64,000 nucleotides of DNA from Muscardinus avellanarius (GCA_963383645.1 OY726559.1:121138239-121202238); one strand, 5' to 3'. Numbered from the stretch's first letter, positions 20,940 to 32,284 are shown. Numbers and translations are program-made. Notes: generated by a model from the letters alone, not told the origin.

Positions 20940-21159
20940 TTTGCTTGCTTGTTTATGGTGGTACTGAGAGTGGAGCCCAGGGGCTTTTCTACCTCTGAGC
21001 TATACTCCCAGACCTATTTTATATTTTATTTGGAAACAGGGTCTCACTAAGTTGCCGAGAGCCTCACTAAGTAGCTGAGGCTGGCTTTGAACCAGTGTGA
21101 TCCTCCTGTCTCAGCCTCCCAAGCACGGGGATTACAAGCGTGCGCCACCACGCCCGGCG
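20899..21159 (-). mobile_element. B1-dID SINE, subfamily B, (TTTA)n side
   Basis: (TTTA)n at 20899-20942 is the reverse of its tail. Complete antisense copy to 'ccaccacgcccggc'. Confidence 0.93.
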
Positions 21160-21204
21160 ACACATGACTTTAGATCCCGCCATTGGAAATCCATACCTTC
21201 AGAT

Positions 21205-21416
21205 TTATTTCTTTATTTTTGCAGTACTGAGGATTGAACCCAGGGGCATTCTACCTCTGAGCTACACCCCTAGTTCTGTTTTATTCTTCCTCTTGAAACA
21301 GGGCCTCATTAAGTTGCGGAGGGTCTTACAAGTAGCTGAGGCTGTCTGAGAACCTACAATCCTCCTGTCTCAGCCTCCCAAGTATTGGGATTACAAGCGT
21401 GCACCACCCGCCCGGC
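21205..21416 (-). mobile_element. B1-dID SINE, subfamily D/A
   Basis: Complete antisense copy from 'cagtactgaggattgaaccc' to 'acccgcccggc'. Confidence 0.92.
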
Positions 21417-21581
21417 ATCCATTTCTTTTTATTTTAAGAAGTTATCCAGTCATAACTCTATCTTCTTTAGATGCTAACTGCACTGAAGGCATATTGTGGG
21501 GAAGGAAGGAAAGGCTAATTCTGAAGCTTGGAGATCTTTCCCCAGACACTCAAGCCAGGAGGGAGATTAAGAAGGCTTTCT

Positions 21582-21587
21582 TTTTTC

Positions 21588-21627
<40 letters not shown>

Positions 21628-21814
21628 TTTTTTTCTGGTGGTACTGGGGTTCCTGGAAGCCCTTCTACCTCCGGGCTACACTCCCAGACCTATTTTATAT
21701 TTTTATTTAGAAACAGGGTCTCTTAAGCCAGCGCGGCTGGCATCAAACCTGAGCCATCCTCCTGTCTCCGCCTCCCAAGCGCGGGGATTACAAGCGTGCC
21801 CACCACGCCCGGCC
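21582..21814 (-). mobile_element. B1-dID SINE, subfamily C, (TTTC)n side, perfect TSD
   Basis: TSD agaaggctttct at 21570-21581 and 21818-21829, identical. (TTTC)n spans about 21590-21630. Confidence 0.95.
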
Positions 21815-21829
21815 TTCAGAAGGCTTTCT

Positions 21830-22483
21830 GAGGGCAGCAAATCCTCTGGGAGTGGAGGAGGGGGTTGAAATTGGAGAGAGAGGCCAAGAAGTAATGAAGC
21901 AAATATAAACAAGGTTATTTGTGCCGCTAAAGAGGTTTTACAAACTTCCCCAGCGCAGAGCCTGATCGGGGACGCTCCGTTCACCACCTTTTTCTCCACA
22001 CTCTGCCGTGTTTTGAAGTTCATGACTGTGCTCGGATCAGTCTTGATCCATGGTAATTGAGGACACTAGCCAGGCGATCAAGGAACCCCTGTTGTTAAAA
22101 TTTCATACTGATATATTTGCTTTCTGATTATTTATCAGCTAGGAATGAATAAACACCATAGGTCTAGTGCCAAATTAAGTAGGATGAGACTTTCATTAGA
22201 AGTGGAGGAAATCTTATAGTCCAGTTGAGGAAACAACAAAGATGGCTAATAATAGTTAATTCTGTAATTAAATTATAGGGATGGCACAAGCTATAAAACT
22301 TCTGGAGGGGGCAGTGAATAGAATCTGGAATAATGAGTGATCATTTCATGAAAAACCAGAAGTTGAATTGGCCTGGAAGAATGTGATTTGGGTGGATCTA
22401 GGAGAAAAATGATGACGGGGAGAGGAAGACGAGAAGCCAAGCCAGACACTGAATGTGTGGGCAGAAAAGAAAGGCAAAGATGA
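21830..22483. other. Unique AT-rich sequence
   Basis: No repeat or exon recognised. Contains TAATTA-like words near 22255-22275 but not clustered enough to call a regulatory element. Confidence 0.35.
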
Positions 22484-22870
22484 TTAGTACTTGGGAGGCT
22501 GAGCCAGGAGGATCACAGGTTCGAGGCCAGCACCAGAAACTTGGCAAAACCCTGTTCTAGCCGGGCGTGGTGGCACACGCTTGTAATCCCCACGCTTGGG
22601 AGGCTGAGACAGGAGGATCGCACTGGTTCAAAGCCAGCCTCAGCTACTTAGTGAGGCTCTCAGCAACTTAGTGAGACCCTGTTTCCAAATAAAATATCAA
22701 AAAGGTCTGGGAGTATAGCCCGGAGGTAGAAAGCCTCTGGGTTCCACCCCTAGTACCACACACACACACACAAAAAAAAAACAACAACAACAACAACAAC
22801 AAAAACCTGTTCTAACTAAAATAGGGCCGAGAGTGTAGCTGATAGACTGCCCCTGGGTTCAACTTTAGTC
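22484..22870 (+). mobile_element. Older B1-dID SINE split by a nested copy
   Basis: B1 half 22484-22559, ID half 22815-22870. Followed by poly-A to 22888. Confidence 0.88.
22560..22805 (+). mobile_element. Nested B1-dID SINE, subfamily B
   Basis: Complete copy with (CA)n and (CAA)n tail. TSD cctgttcta at 22551-22559 and 22806-22814. Confidence 0.94.
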
Positions 22871-22897
22871 CAAAAAAAAAAAAAAAAAGTGATTGCG

Positions 22898-23068
22898 AGC
22901 TGGATGTGGTGGCACACACCTGTTATCTCAGTGCTTGGGAGGTTGAAACAGAAAGATTGCAGGTCTGAGGTCAGCCTCGACAAATTAGTGGGACCCTGTT
23001 TCAAAGAGCTGAATGTACAGCTCGGAGGTAGAATGCCTCTGGGTTCAATGTCTAGTATCAAAGGAAAA
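22898..23068 (+). mobile_element. B1-dID SINE, subfamily D, linker deleted
   Basis: TSD aaagtgat on both sides. Confidence 0.88.
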
Positions 23069-23096
23069 CAAAGTGATCACAGTTGATAGCTTCATT

Positions 23097-23282
23097 TTGT
23101 GTGTATGTGGGGGGAGTGCTGGCTACTGAACCCAGGGGCTACACCCCCAGCCCAATTTTATTTTGTATTTGGAAAGAGTCTCACTAAGGACCTAAACAGC
23201 TGGGTCTGGCTTCAAACCCCTGATCCTCCTGTGTCAGCTTCCCAAGTACTGGGATTACAGTTGTGTGCCACCACGCCCAGCA
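23097..23282 (-). mobile_element. B1-dID SINE, subfamily D
   Basis: Antisense, diverged, part of the ID half deleted. Confidence 0.87.
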
Positions 23283-23725
23283 CCTGCCATGTTTTAGCAT
23301 TTAGTATGTGCACCTGCCAAGCACTGTTCTAAGGACATTCTGTTATCTTATTTAATACGTACAATAATCACATGAGGTATGAATTGCTACTTCTGTTTTA
23401 CGGTTAGGGGGATTTATTTCTGCGGACTAAACCTAGGGCCTTGCACACGCCAGGCACATGTTCCATCACTGAGTCACATCCTCAGCCCTTTATACATTTT
23501 TAAAAATGTCCTGAGACAGAATCTCAGCTAGTAAGGCTCTCCTCAAACTTGTCATCCTCCTGCCTCAGCCTCCTGAGCAAGTGGGATCATGGGAACGTGC
23601 CACCTCATCCAACAAGGGAACCTTGTGACTTAGACAGGTCAGTGACTGTCCTGAGTCCCACAGCCAGAAAGCGGCGGGGATGACATTAAAACCAGTCAGT
23701 CCACGGCAAAGGAGCTTATGTTTCC
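23283..23725 (-). mobile_element. MIR split by a B4-like SINE
   Basis: Left part 23283-23403 ('caagcactgttctaagga', 'ttatcttatttaat'), right part 23613-23725 ('agtgactgtcctgagtccca', 'cagccagaaagcgg'). Together they give a nearly complete antisense MIR. Confidence 0.75.
23406..23612 (-). mobile_element. B4-like SINE
   Basis: ID part reads 'gggccttgcacacgccagg' and 'catcactgagtcacatcct', with the extra 'cacacgccaggcacatgtt' stretch absent from the B1-dID copies. That is the B4 (ID + B1) arrangement. Much more diverged than the dominant SINE. Confidence 0.55.
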
Positions 23726-23871
23726 ACACTGTAGCCTCTCTTCAATGTGCAAGGCAGGGTCCTTGGGGGAATATAGTTGGATAAATAAGATGGGAATTAG
23801 TTACAAGGAATACAACCTGTAGAACGTATACAAGAAGGCTATGCTGAGAACTTATTTATTTTTTTAAATTT

Positions 23872-24245
23872 AGCCAGGCATGGCTCCACCTATAATCCTA
23901 GTGCTTGGGAAGCTGAGATTGGAGGCTCACAGGTTTGCAGCTACCTCAGCAACTTTGTGAGACTGTTTCAAAATAAAAATAAACATCGGGCGTGGTGGCG
24001 CAAGTTTGTAATCCCCGCGCTTGGGAGGCGGAGACAGGAGGATCGTGCAAGTTCAAAGCCAGCCTCAAACTGGTTTAAGAGACCCTGTTTCCAAATAAAA
24101 AGAATATAAAATAGGTCTGGGAGTGTAGCACGGAGGCAGAAGGGTTTCCAGGAACCCCAGCACCACCAATAAATAAATAAATAAATTAAATTAAAAGGGC
24201 CAAGAGTGTAGCTCGGAGGTAGCATGTCCCTGGGGATTTAATCCT
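23872..24245 (+). mobile_element. Older B1-dID SINE split by a nested copy
   Basis: B1 half 23872-23985, ID half 24196-24245. Confidence 0.87.
23986..24195 (+). mobile_element. Nested B1-dID SINE, subfamily C
   Basis: C-type linker and 'aggaaccccagcaccacc', (AAAT)n tail; inserted in the A-rich linker of the host. Confidence 0.92.
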
Positions 24246-24274
24246 CGGGGTGTGTCCTATCTCTCTCTCTCATA

Positions 24275-24297
24275 TGCATGGGTACACGCATGCGCAT

Positions 24298-24334
<37 letters not shown>
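24275..24334. repeat. (CA)n with alternating-base leader
   Basis: 'acacgcatgcgcatgcacac' into (CA)n. Confidence 0.9.
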
Positions 24335-24339
<5 letters not shown>

Positions 24340-24394
24340 ACCTACTACTACAACAAACTAAAGTTTATGGATATGGTGGGAAACAGACACCTTC

Positions 24395-24650
24395 CTTAAA
24401 GCATCATCCCGGAGGTGACTTATCATTACCCATTTTACAGATGAGAAAACCAAGTGGAGAGGGCATTTGCCTTATTCGAGCCTCACGACTCTTTACGTGT
24501 ACCTACGGTGCTGGGAGTCAAACCTGGGGCCCCCCACACACTAGGCAAGATACCACTGAGCTACACCCAGCTGTTCTCAACTGTTACACAGCATAGTGGC
24601 CAGACAAAGCCTGTCTGCTTGCTGTTGTCCTGCACTGCCTCTCCTTAAGC
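24395..24650 (-). mobile_element. MIR split by a B4/ID-like insertion
   Basis: 'cccattttacagatgagaaa' before and 'gttacacagcatagtggcc', 'cctgtctgcttgc' after the insertion: the two halves of an antisense MIR. Confidence 0.75.
24477..24572 (-). mobile_element. B4/ID-like SINE fragment
   Basis: 'ggtgctgggagtcaaacctg', 'cacactaggcaagatacca', 'ctgagctacacccag'. Like 23406-23612 it carries the 'cactaggcaag' stretch that marks B4/ID. Confidence 0.55.
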
Positions 24651-24683
24651 AAGGGGAAGACCATGTAAAAATAACACCCCTGA

Positions 24684-24870
24684 AGCTAGGCAAGGTGGAG
24701 GATGTCTATAATCCCATCCTTGGGAGGCTGAGAAAGGAGGCTTGCAGGCTGAAGGCCAGCCTCAGCAACTTAGTGAGACCCTGTTTCAAATAAAAAATAT
24801 AAAAGGTTCAGGGGTATATATTGGAGGTAGAATGCGCCTGGATTCTATCCCTAGTACCCAAACAAACAAC
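24684..24870 (+). mobile_element. B1-dID SINE, subfamily D
   Basis: Complete copy with one of the two 'caacttagtgag' repeats missing; ends 'ccctagtaccc'. Confidence 0.9.
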
Positions 24871-25045
24871 CAAACAAAGGCAGCGTTACAATTTACATGG
24901 TATTCTCCAAAACATTTTCATATTCAGTCACATTATTTCCTCATTAAAAAAAAAATACCTGTGATAGGCTTGGGTGACTACTCCATCATAATGACTAATA
25001 ACAATGGCCATGACAGTCACTAAAATGACGACAGGGGCCGGCACT

Positions 25046-25215
25046 GACGGAGGGCTTGCCTCAGTGGCTGGCACTCTGCTGAGAACTTTATAGACACTTT
25101 TTAAGCATGGAGCAACTCTGTAGGAGGGGGTCTGTCATAACATACTTCGCGAACCAGGGAATGGCTCAGAGAAGTTAAGTCACTTGATAAGGGAGCTGGG
25201 CTCAGGTAAGTTCCA
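25046..25215 (-). mobile_element. MIR
   Basis: 'tggcactctgctgagaactt', 'gaatggctcagagaagttaa', 'gtcacttgataagg'. Confidence 0.7.
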
Positions 25216-25291
25216 GGAATAATTCAGAACCATGTGACGGTGCGGGGTGACTCCTGATGTAGCTCTCGGTTCCCTGATTTCTCCTGTCATA

Positions 25292-25292
25292 T

Positions 25293-25327
<35 letters not shown>

Positions 25328-25349
25328 TGCTGGAGAGTGACCTCTGAGC

Positions 25350-25383
<34 letters not shown>

Positions 25384-25562
25384 TAATGGTACTGGGGTTC
25401 CTGGAAACCCTCTACCTCCGGGCTACACTCCCAGACCTATTTTTATACTTTTTTATTTGGAAACAGGGTCTCTTAAGCCAGCGCGGCTGGCTTCGAACCT
25501 GCGCGATCCTCCTGTCTCCGCCTCCCAAGCGTGGGATTACAAGCGTGCGCCACCACCCCGGC
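25292..25562 (-). mobile_element. B1-dID SINE, subfamily C, with (TTTA)n and (TTA)n
   Basis: Microsatellites at 25292-25328 and 25351-25387 flank a piece of ID-like 'gacctctgagct'. The complete C copy is 25387-25562. Confidence 0.9.
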
Positions 25563-26344
25563 TAACTTTTCTTTTCTTTTCTTTTTAAAAGAAAGTGAAA
25601 CTGATTTGTGAAGAAAGAGAGCTGTGTTTTAGGGCTGTAAGTGACCACTGGGTAGGAAAGCAGCAAGGTCCTTCCAGAGGAGAGAGTCGGCTGGAGAAAC
25701 CCAGCAAATGAAAAAGAAAAGGTATGCAAGAGAAAAGGGAGACGCCGAGGGCAAAACCTGCCGCATCTCTCCCATGAGGGGCAGGGATGACGATGTGCCT
25801 GGGCCAAGAGGTACCACCCTGGCAACAGCTTCTCTCGTTAATATTGACTTGTAAAAAAAAAAAAAATTCCTTGTATTCGCTTAGTAGGTACCTACTGAGA
25901 ACAGGGGTATGTGCCCCTCAAACAGGAGGGTGAATCTGTCGGGGGAAGAAATTGCCGCCAAGTGACCAAAATACACAGGATGGCTGGGAGTGGACTGAAG
26001 ATTTTATATGCGCGTGTATATTCCCTCTATTTCAGTGTTAAAACGACAACGGCGCAAACCCTCCTACCCAAATTAGAAATAACATCAGTGTCAGGGAGCA
26101 TGATGTTTCAGGAGGACTGAAAGGCTATCCCACTCGGTCACTAACTGCTGAGATGCAGACCACGCAGACCCCTTTGGCCCTAATACTGACTTCTGGGCAG
26201 AGAAGGAGCCCGGAGAGACGCTGGCTCGGGTAAGCTGTGCACCGCCTCCTTCCCAAGGGAGGGAAGCCGCGGTCCCCTCTGCCCCCATGCCCTCACATCT
26301 TCGTGTCTCTACAGAGGAAGGGAGGACCCAAACATTTTATTCTT
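25563..26344. other. Unique sequence
   Basis: Minus-strand open frames (25562-25825) have no splice or family support. No regulatory motif cluster seen. Confidence 0.35.
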
Positions 26345-26484
26345 CTTTGTTTGTTTATTGGTACTGGGAATCGAACCCAGAGGCATTCTGCCTCCCAGTT
26401 CCACCCCCAGCCCCTTTTTACTGGGTCTCCCTAAGTTGCTAAGGGCCCAAGTTGTTGAGGCTGACCTCGAACCTGCGATCCTCC
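26345..26484 (-). mobile_element. B1-dID SINE, truncated
   Basis: ID half and a short B1 part. Flank acattttatt versus acattttgtt suggests a 10-bp TSD. Confidence 0.87.
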
Positions 26485-26732
26485 GGACATTTTGTTTCTC
26501 TCTCTTTTTAAAAAATATTTCGGATGTAAATGAAGCAGTTAAAACTACTATGTTGTGCAGTAAAGTATAAAGAGTAAGAATCTGGGCACTCCAGGAAGAG
26601 GCAGGGGTGCAGAGAAGGAAGCCAGCAAGGCACTGGCTCCAGCAGCACAGGGTAGGGGACTCGGCTGAGCCGCGCGGCTGCGCTCCCCCTCTCTCTCCTG
26701 TGCGCTCTCTCTTTCTCTCCTTTTCTCCCTCA

Positions 26733-26923
26733 AGCTGGGGATTCAACACAGGAGCGTTCTACCTCTGAGCTAGCCTCCCAGCCCTCTTTTATTTTTATTT
26801 TGAAACAGGGTCTGGCTAGGTTGATGAGAGTCTCACTACTTGCCGAGGCTGTCCTTGAACCTGAGATCCTCCTGTCTCAGCCTCCCGAGTTCTGGGATTC
26901 CAGGTGTGTGGCACCACGCCCGG
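26733..26923 (-). mobile_element. B1-dID SINE, subfamily D
   Basis: Complete antisense copy ending 'caccacgcccggc'. A pyrimidine tract precedes it. Confidence 0.9.
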
Positions 26924-27083
26924 CATAAGCAGCACCTCTTAATCGTGGTTTCATGATGGAAACCAACATTAGAACTTGGACGAAGGACAGATGGCTTTCC
27001 TTTCACAAACTTCTAAATAAAATTTATCATTTCCTTCAGCCAGGATTACAGGCAACAGACCGAGGCAGTATGAGCTGTTTGTT

Positions 27084-27085
27084 AC

Positions 27086-27152
<67 letters not shown>

Positions 27153-27215
27153 CTTTTCTCCCTCTCTTTCTTTCTTTCTTTCTTACTTTCTTACTTTCTT
27201 ACTTTCTTTCTTTCA
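27084..27215. repeat. (TTTC)n microsatellite
   Basis: About 130 bp, with TTAC variants at the end. Confidence 0.95.
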
Positions 27216-27237
27216 CCAGTAGAATCACAGATATTTA

Positions 27238-27433
27238 GCCAGGCGTGGTGGTGCACACTTGTAATCCCCTCACTTAGGAGGCTGAGACAGGAGGATCGCG
27301 CAGGTTCGAAGCCAGCCTCAGCTACTTAGTGAGGCTCTCAGCAACTTAGTGAGACCCTGTTTCCAAATAAAGTATAAAATAGGTCTGGGAGTATAGCCCG
27401 GAGGTAGAAAAGCCCCTGGGTTCTACCCCCAGT

Positions 27434-27476
<43 letters not shown>
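27238..27476 (+). mobile_element. B1-dID SINE, subfamily B, (CA)n tail, perfect TSD
   Basis: TSD gaatcacagata at 27222-27233 and 27477-27488. (CA)n 27435-27476. Confidence 0.96.
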
Positions 27477-27478
<2 letters not shown>

Positions 27479-27656
27479 ATCACAGATAGTTCAAATATTG
27501 TTGATAGTCATCACTACATTACGATAGTGATTAAACCTGGCACTAGACTTTATTAATGCTTTAATAAAGAAACAAATAATACTGTGTTACAAATTTGATG
27601 CTTTGAATATTTAGGTCATTATCTTTCGTTAGAACAATATTTCCAATCTTACATAT

Positions 27657-27659
<3 letters not shown>

Positions 27660-27687
<28 letters not shown>

Positions 27688-27996
27688 TTGCGGGTCTGGG
27701 AATGGAACCCAGGGGCATTTGACCTCCGAGCTACAGCCCCTGCCCTATTTTTTGTTCTTTATTTATTATTATTAATTAATTTATTTATTTATTTTTGCGT
27801 ATCTGGGGATGGAACCCAGGAGCATTCGACCTCTGAGCTACACCCCTAACCCTATTTTTTATTCTTTATTTTGAAACCGGGTCTCACTGAGTTGCCGAGG
27901 CCCTCAGTAAGTAGCTGAGGCTGTCCGGGAACCGCGATCCTCCAGGTCTCAGCCTCCCGAATGCTGGGATTGCAAGCGTGCGCCACCACGCCCGGC
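27660..27996 (-). mobile_element. SINE with a duplicated ID half (B1-ID-ID trimer)
   Basis: One TSD, ccaatcttacatattta (27643-27659 and 27997-28013, identical 17-mer), encloses ID half 27689-27765 and a complete copy 27797-27996. So the trimer inserted as one unit or arose by later duplication within one insert. Confidence 0.9.
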
Positions 27997-28013
27997 CCAA
28001 TCTTACATATTTA

Positions 28014-28487
28014 CCTTCAGGTGTCTAAAATCATTATGCTGTCAAGAGGCTTCCCCAGATTGTCTAGTGGGCCCAGACACAGAAAAGCCGGAGGACCCTG
28101 GGCTGGAGTAGCTCTTCCTAGATCCTGTCCAGCCTAACTAAAAAACAAAGGGCTTCTCGCCAGGCCTGCAATCCCACCATTAAAGAACATTTCCTTTGGG
28201 TTTTTAAGATTCCCATTAAAATGCAAATGCCCCCGAAGGAGAGGAACTTCTCAGAATGTTATTAGTTAACCCCTTAAATGGGGCTCTTTAGCAGCTAGCT
28301 GAGCACAACATCGTACAATTCAATTAAACAAACATTTAGTGACCTCCCGCCAGGGATAAGGAACCAGGCTTGCAGATAGGGAGCAAAGTCCTCCAGGATC
28401 TCTCCCCTCAGGGGGTCTGCAGTCTACTAGAGCGAAGTTCAAACGAGGCAGAGGAAGAGAATGGAATTCATGGAGCCTGTGCCTAGG
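28014..28487. other. Unique sequence with an octamer motif
   Basis: Contains ATGCAAAT at 28221-28228 and the palindrome CAGCTAGCTG at 28292-28301. The segment 28330-28450 looks like an old mammalian-wide repeat ('acatttagtgacctcc', 'ggtctgcagtctactagag'). Confidence 0.4.
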
Positions 28488-28665
28488 TCTGGGTCTACCT
28501 TCAAGCTACATAGATCCCTCTCCCAACCCTATTTATTTATTTATTTATTTATTTATTTATTTTATTCGAAACAGGTTCTCACTAACACGCTAAGGCTAGC
28601 CTCCAATCCGTGATCCTCCTGTCTCAGCCTCCCAAGTACAGCCTCAGGTGTGCACCGCCCAGCAG
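28488..28665 (-). mobile_element. B1-dID SINE, old, with (TTTA)n linker
   Basis: Strongly diverged antisense copy. Confidence 0.8.
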
Positions 28666-29053
28666 ACTGAGCTTGCGCTGTGGGACAGAGTATAGACTGG
28701 TTATGTGCCAGGCCTGGGTTCCGTCTTTCCTCAGAAAGGCAAGGTCACTGCCGAGGAGAGAAGATAAACAGGTGAAAACACCGCAGACCTGTCACTGGCT
28801 TCTCTGAGAGGCTACCGAAGGTTAAGGATGCACAGGGGACTTGTGCTTGGGGGCTGGGGGTTCTAGAAAGACGGTGGTGCTGAATGTGCCAAGGGAGAAG
28901 TTATGCAGGAGTCAGTCAGGAGGGGAGGGGAGAGCCGGCGTTGCTGGGGAAGGCACACACATTCTTCTGAGGGTGTGTTCCCAGGTGCCTGGAGCTTAGG
29001 GGAGGGACCAGGCAGACCATGTGGCTGGCAATTGTAAAAGGGGGCTGTATTTT

Positions 29054-29241
29054 TTTTTTTTTTTATGGTACTGGGGTTCCTGGAAGCCCTTCTACCTCTG
29101 GGCTACACTCCCAGACGTATTTTATACTTTTTATTTGGAAAGAGGGTCTCAAAGCCAGCGCGGCTGGCTTCAAACCTGCGCGATCCTCCTGTTTCAGCCT
29201 CCCAAGCGCGGGGATTACAAGCGTGCACACCACGCCCGGCA
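29054..29241 (-). mobile_element. B1-dID SINE, subfamily C
   Basis: TSD ggggctgtatttt (29041-29053) versus ggggctgtgtttt (29246-29258), 12/13. Confidence 0.94.
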
Positions 29242-29314
29242 TAAAGGGGCTGTGTTTTGGAAGGTTCTTAACTTTATTGCTGAGAAGTTTGTATCCTATC
29301 CCTTCGGAACAATC

Positions 29315-29530
29315 AGAAGAGGCTTCGGGAAGAAAGAGATACTTGAGCTGGGCCTTCAAGCATGAGAAAAATGTCCACAGGTGGAGACAGGGCCAGGAGA
29401 GAATGTTTCAGGCTAAAAACACAGCCCGCCCAGGGGCAGGCTGCGCGCTCCAGCCGGGTAACGTTAATAAGAACCCGCCAGCACAGTGAGTGGTCCAGGG
29501 AGCAGGGTGATGGTGCTGATTTGGGTTTGT
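29315..29530 (-). mobile_element. L2-like fragment
   Basis: 'tgagctgggccttcaagc', 'acagggccaggagagaatg' in antisense L2 order. Confidence 0.5.
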
Positions 29531-29558
29531 TGTTGCTTGTTTGCTTGGGGGCTTTAGG

Positions 29559-29762
29559 GGTACAGAAGATAGAACCCTGGGGTGTTCTATGGGCACTCTA
29601 CAACTCCAGCCCTTATGTTTATTTATTTTATTATTTATTTTGAAACAGCAATCTTTCCAAGTTGTCGAGGGCTCTCACTAAGCTGTCAAGACTGGCTTCG
29701 AACCTGCGATCCTCCTGTTTCAGCCTCCCAAAAACTGGGACGACAGGCATGCGCCGCCTTGA
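29559..29762 (-). mobile_element. B1-dID SINE, old
   Basis: Antisense with a rearranged ID half. Confidence 0.82.
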
Positions 29763-31334
29763 TTGTTTCGAGGTAAAGTGCCAGGCATGGAGAGACCCGT
29801 CAGGGATGGCGTTGAGCATCCTACTGTGACCAGGGGGAAAGGGTACGCAGGTGACATGCAGCGGCCGGGCACCGGCAGAAGGCTGCTCGGGCTGAATTTA
29901 CGACCATTTTGTTGAGGATTCCCTAAGAAGGTGGCAGGAGGTCTGCAAACCCAGGCAAGTCCCTTCTCTTCTCAGGGGTTCCCTTTTCATTTTCTTGTTG
30001 GAAAAGCAGACAATACTAAAACTTATCACCCACTCATCTCTTGGGAGTGCTACAAAGAGCAGCCAGTATCCATACATAAATAAGTTTAAACCTCTCAGCA
30101 AGAACAAAGTGTGCCAGAAATACTCGACAATAATAAATCCAGCCACTCTTTTCACCAGTATAGTAAACAAGGTGTCTTTAAGAGTACTAACCGTGGGGCT
30201 GTCTGTAATGCCTCTAACAACAAGTCATTCAACCTAAAACCTTGATTTTTGAGAGTTCCCTCACTAGAGGGTCTGAGTGACCCCAATATCCCCATCAGAG
30301 GGAGCCCAGACTGCACAGCAGTTAACATGAAAATTACCTTAGCATCCACGCTACGAAGCCTCGTCTTAGTGGCATATGTGTAGCTAATATCAATATCCAA
30401 ATTACAGGCGGCCCCCACCACCCCTGCCCCGCGCTCTGTCACCCCCCTGAGGTCCTTCTCTTGGCAGAATGGTGCCGGATAAAATATTCAGATCCGAAAG
30501 AGGCTGTGTGCAACCTACATGGGAAGGAGGCTGTCAGACAGAAACACTAAAGGGGGAAAAACACCAGCACTCCTCAAACGACAGAGATCGCAAATCCAGT
30601 TTTAAAGGAACACATCTCTAATGATATGTTCCATGCATAGCAAATCTCTTAATAAATCCCATCACAGCCGCGGCTCCCCTAAAGAGCAGACCTGCGCGGT
30701 GATAACTCCCCTCCTCTGTGGTCAAATCCAATTTTCACACCTGGTAAATGAAATAACTCCACTGTGAACCAAGGGCAGGCTGGGGTGAGCCGTTAACAGA
30801 AAGTCAGGGGCGATGTATCGTGGAACAGCCCTTCCGGGAGCCCCTTCCAGAGACTTGCTCTTTTTTATGCCAGTCGATGCTATTTGCCCAGGAAACTCCC
30901 AACCTCTGAGGTTACAAGGCTCGGGTTTTTATCACCTAGCTGGTTACGAATGAGCGCTGCGGGTCGTAGTTCCTAAGCGGACAAGATCTGGCGCTGACCT
31001 GTTTGTCCTATCTGGTAGGAAGGGGCCTTAATGTTTGAGGACTTTTAGGAGATAAGCTTAGACTGCATCCTTGACATATGGACCAAAAGGAAGGAAGGAT
31101 GCTGCTGAACTTTACAACGGGAAAGGGGTAATACATGGGAAATAGAAAAACACAAATGGAGAAGCCTAGCCAGGGTCTGTATCCGTGGAACGCTCATAAG
31201 AGACGACACAGTGGGTACCACGAGGAAAAAGCCATGAGCACACGCGCACGCACGCACCACTGAAGATAACTGGGCCGCGGGTCAGGAACGCATCCCAGGA
31301 CACAGAAGAGTTTAGTAAAGGTGACGTCACAGAT
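29763..31334. other. 1.5 kb of unique sequence
   Basis: Longest repeat-free stretch in the right part of the window. Holds a plus-strand acceptor-like site with a 50-codon ORF (30469-30621), GATA/E-box/RUNX-like words at 30650-30750 and a perfect CRE at 31322-31329. No gene can be asserted. Confidence 0.45.
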
Positions 31335-32160
31335 AAATGGAGACTGGAAGGATTACTTAGCAGATAATGTTAGATTGATTGTTTTACTGTTTGGGAGTAA
31401 ATTTAAGATCCTCATCTCATCCCATATAATAAAAAATTCCAGAGGGATTAAAAAGATAAATTTAATAACGAAGCCAAACATGGTGGCCCATGCCTGTAAC
31501 CTAGTGCTTGGGAGGCGGAGACAGGAGGATGGCAGGTTTGAGGCCAGCCTTAGCGATTTAGAGAGGCCCTCGATAACTTAGCACGACCTTCTTTCAAAAT
31601 TAAAAAAAATAAAAATAAAAAGGGCTGGGGGTAATAGCTTAGGGGTAGAATGCCCCTGTGTTCAATCCTCAGTACGAAACATAAATAAATATATAAAAAG
31701 AATCAGTTAAAAGACAGAAAAAATGTAGCTAAATATTTAAAGTTAGGGACAAGGAAATATATTATTAGAATAAAAATAATAATTGAATAGATTTGATTCC
31801 ATACAAATATAAGTTTTTGTATGTAAAAACCTCATAAAACAAAAGGCAGACAACTTAATGGAAGCAAAAATATTTCCAACAACAAACATGACAGAAAATA
31901 AATCAGTATATGAGGAGCTCATACACAGAGATATAAGATATACGTGTCTGCATTGAAATTTAGAATTTCACACAGAATATTAACAGAAACATGTAATTTA
32001 AACTTATGGAAAACTTATAGCTATTAATCAAAGACATATAAGTAAATTGTATTTTCCATGAGGGTTTGGCACATGGAAAATACTTGATAAATACTTGTTG
32101 ACTTACCTAAATTAACAAAAAATAAAAAGTCGTCAAAGTCCACTGTTAATGTGCGTGTGG
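31335..32160 (+). mobile_element. L1M (old L1 ORF2/3' region), split by a SINE
   Basis: Pieces 31335-31472 and 31700-32160. The second reads 'gtatgtaaaaacctcataaa', 'aaaggcagacaacttaat', 'aaaaatatttccaacaaca', 'atgaggagctcatacaca': the ORF2 C-terminal region, full of stops. Confidence 0.7.
31473..31695 (+). mobile_element. B1-dID SINE, subfamily D, inside L1M
   Basis: Complete, A-rich linker expanded. Confidence 0.9.
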
Positions 32161-32284
32161 CCAAATGAACGCTCTCCTATGCAGTTTGTAGGACTATGCA
32201 GTAAAGCAGGACTCAGTAAATTATTTCTATAAAGGGCAGGTAGTAAATATTTTTGATTTTTGGTTTGCAAGCCATGCAGTATCT

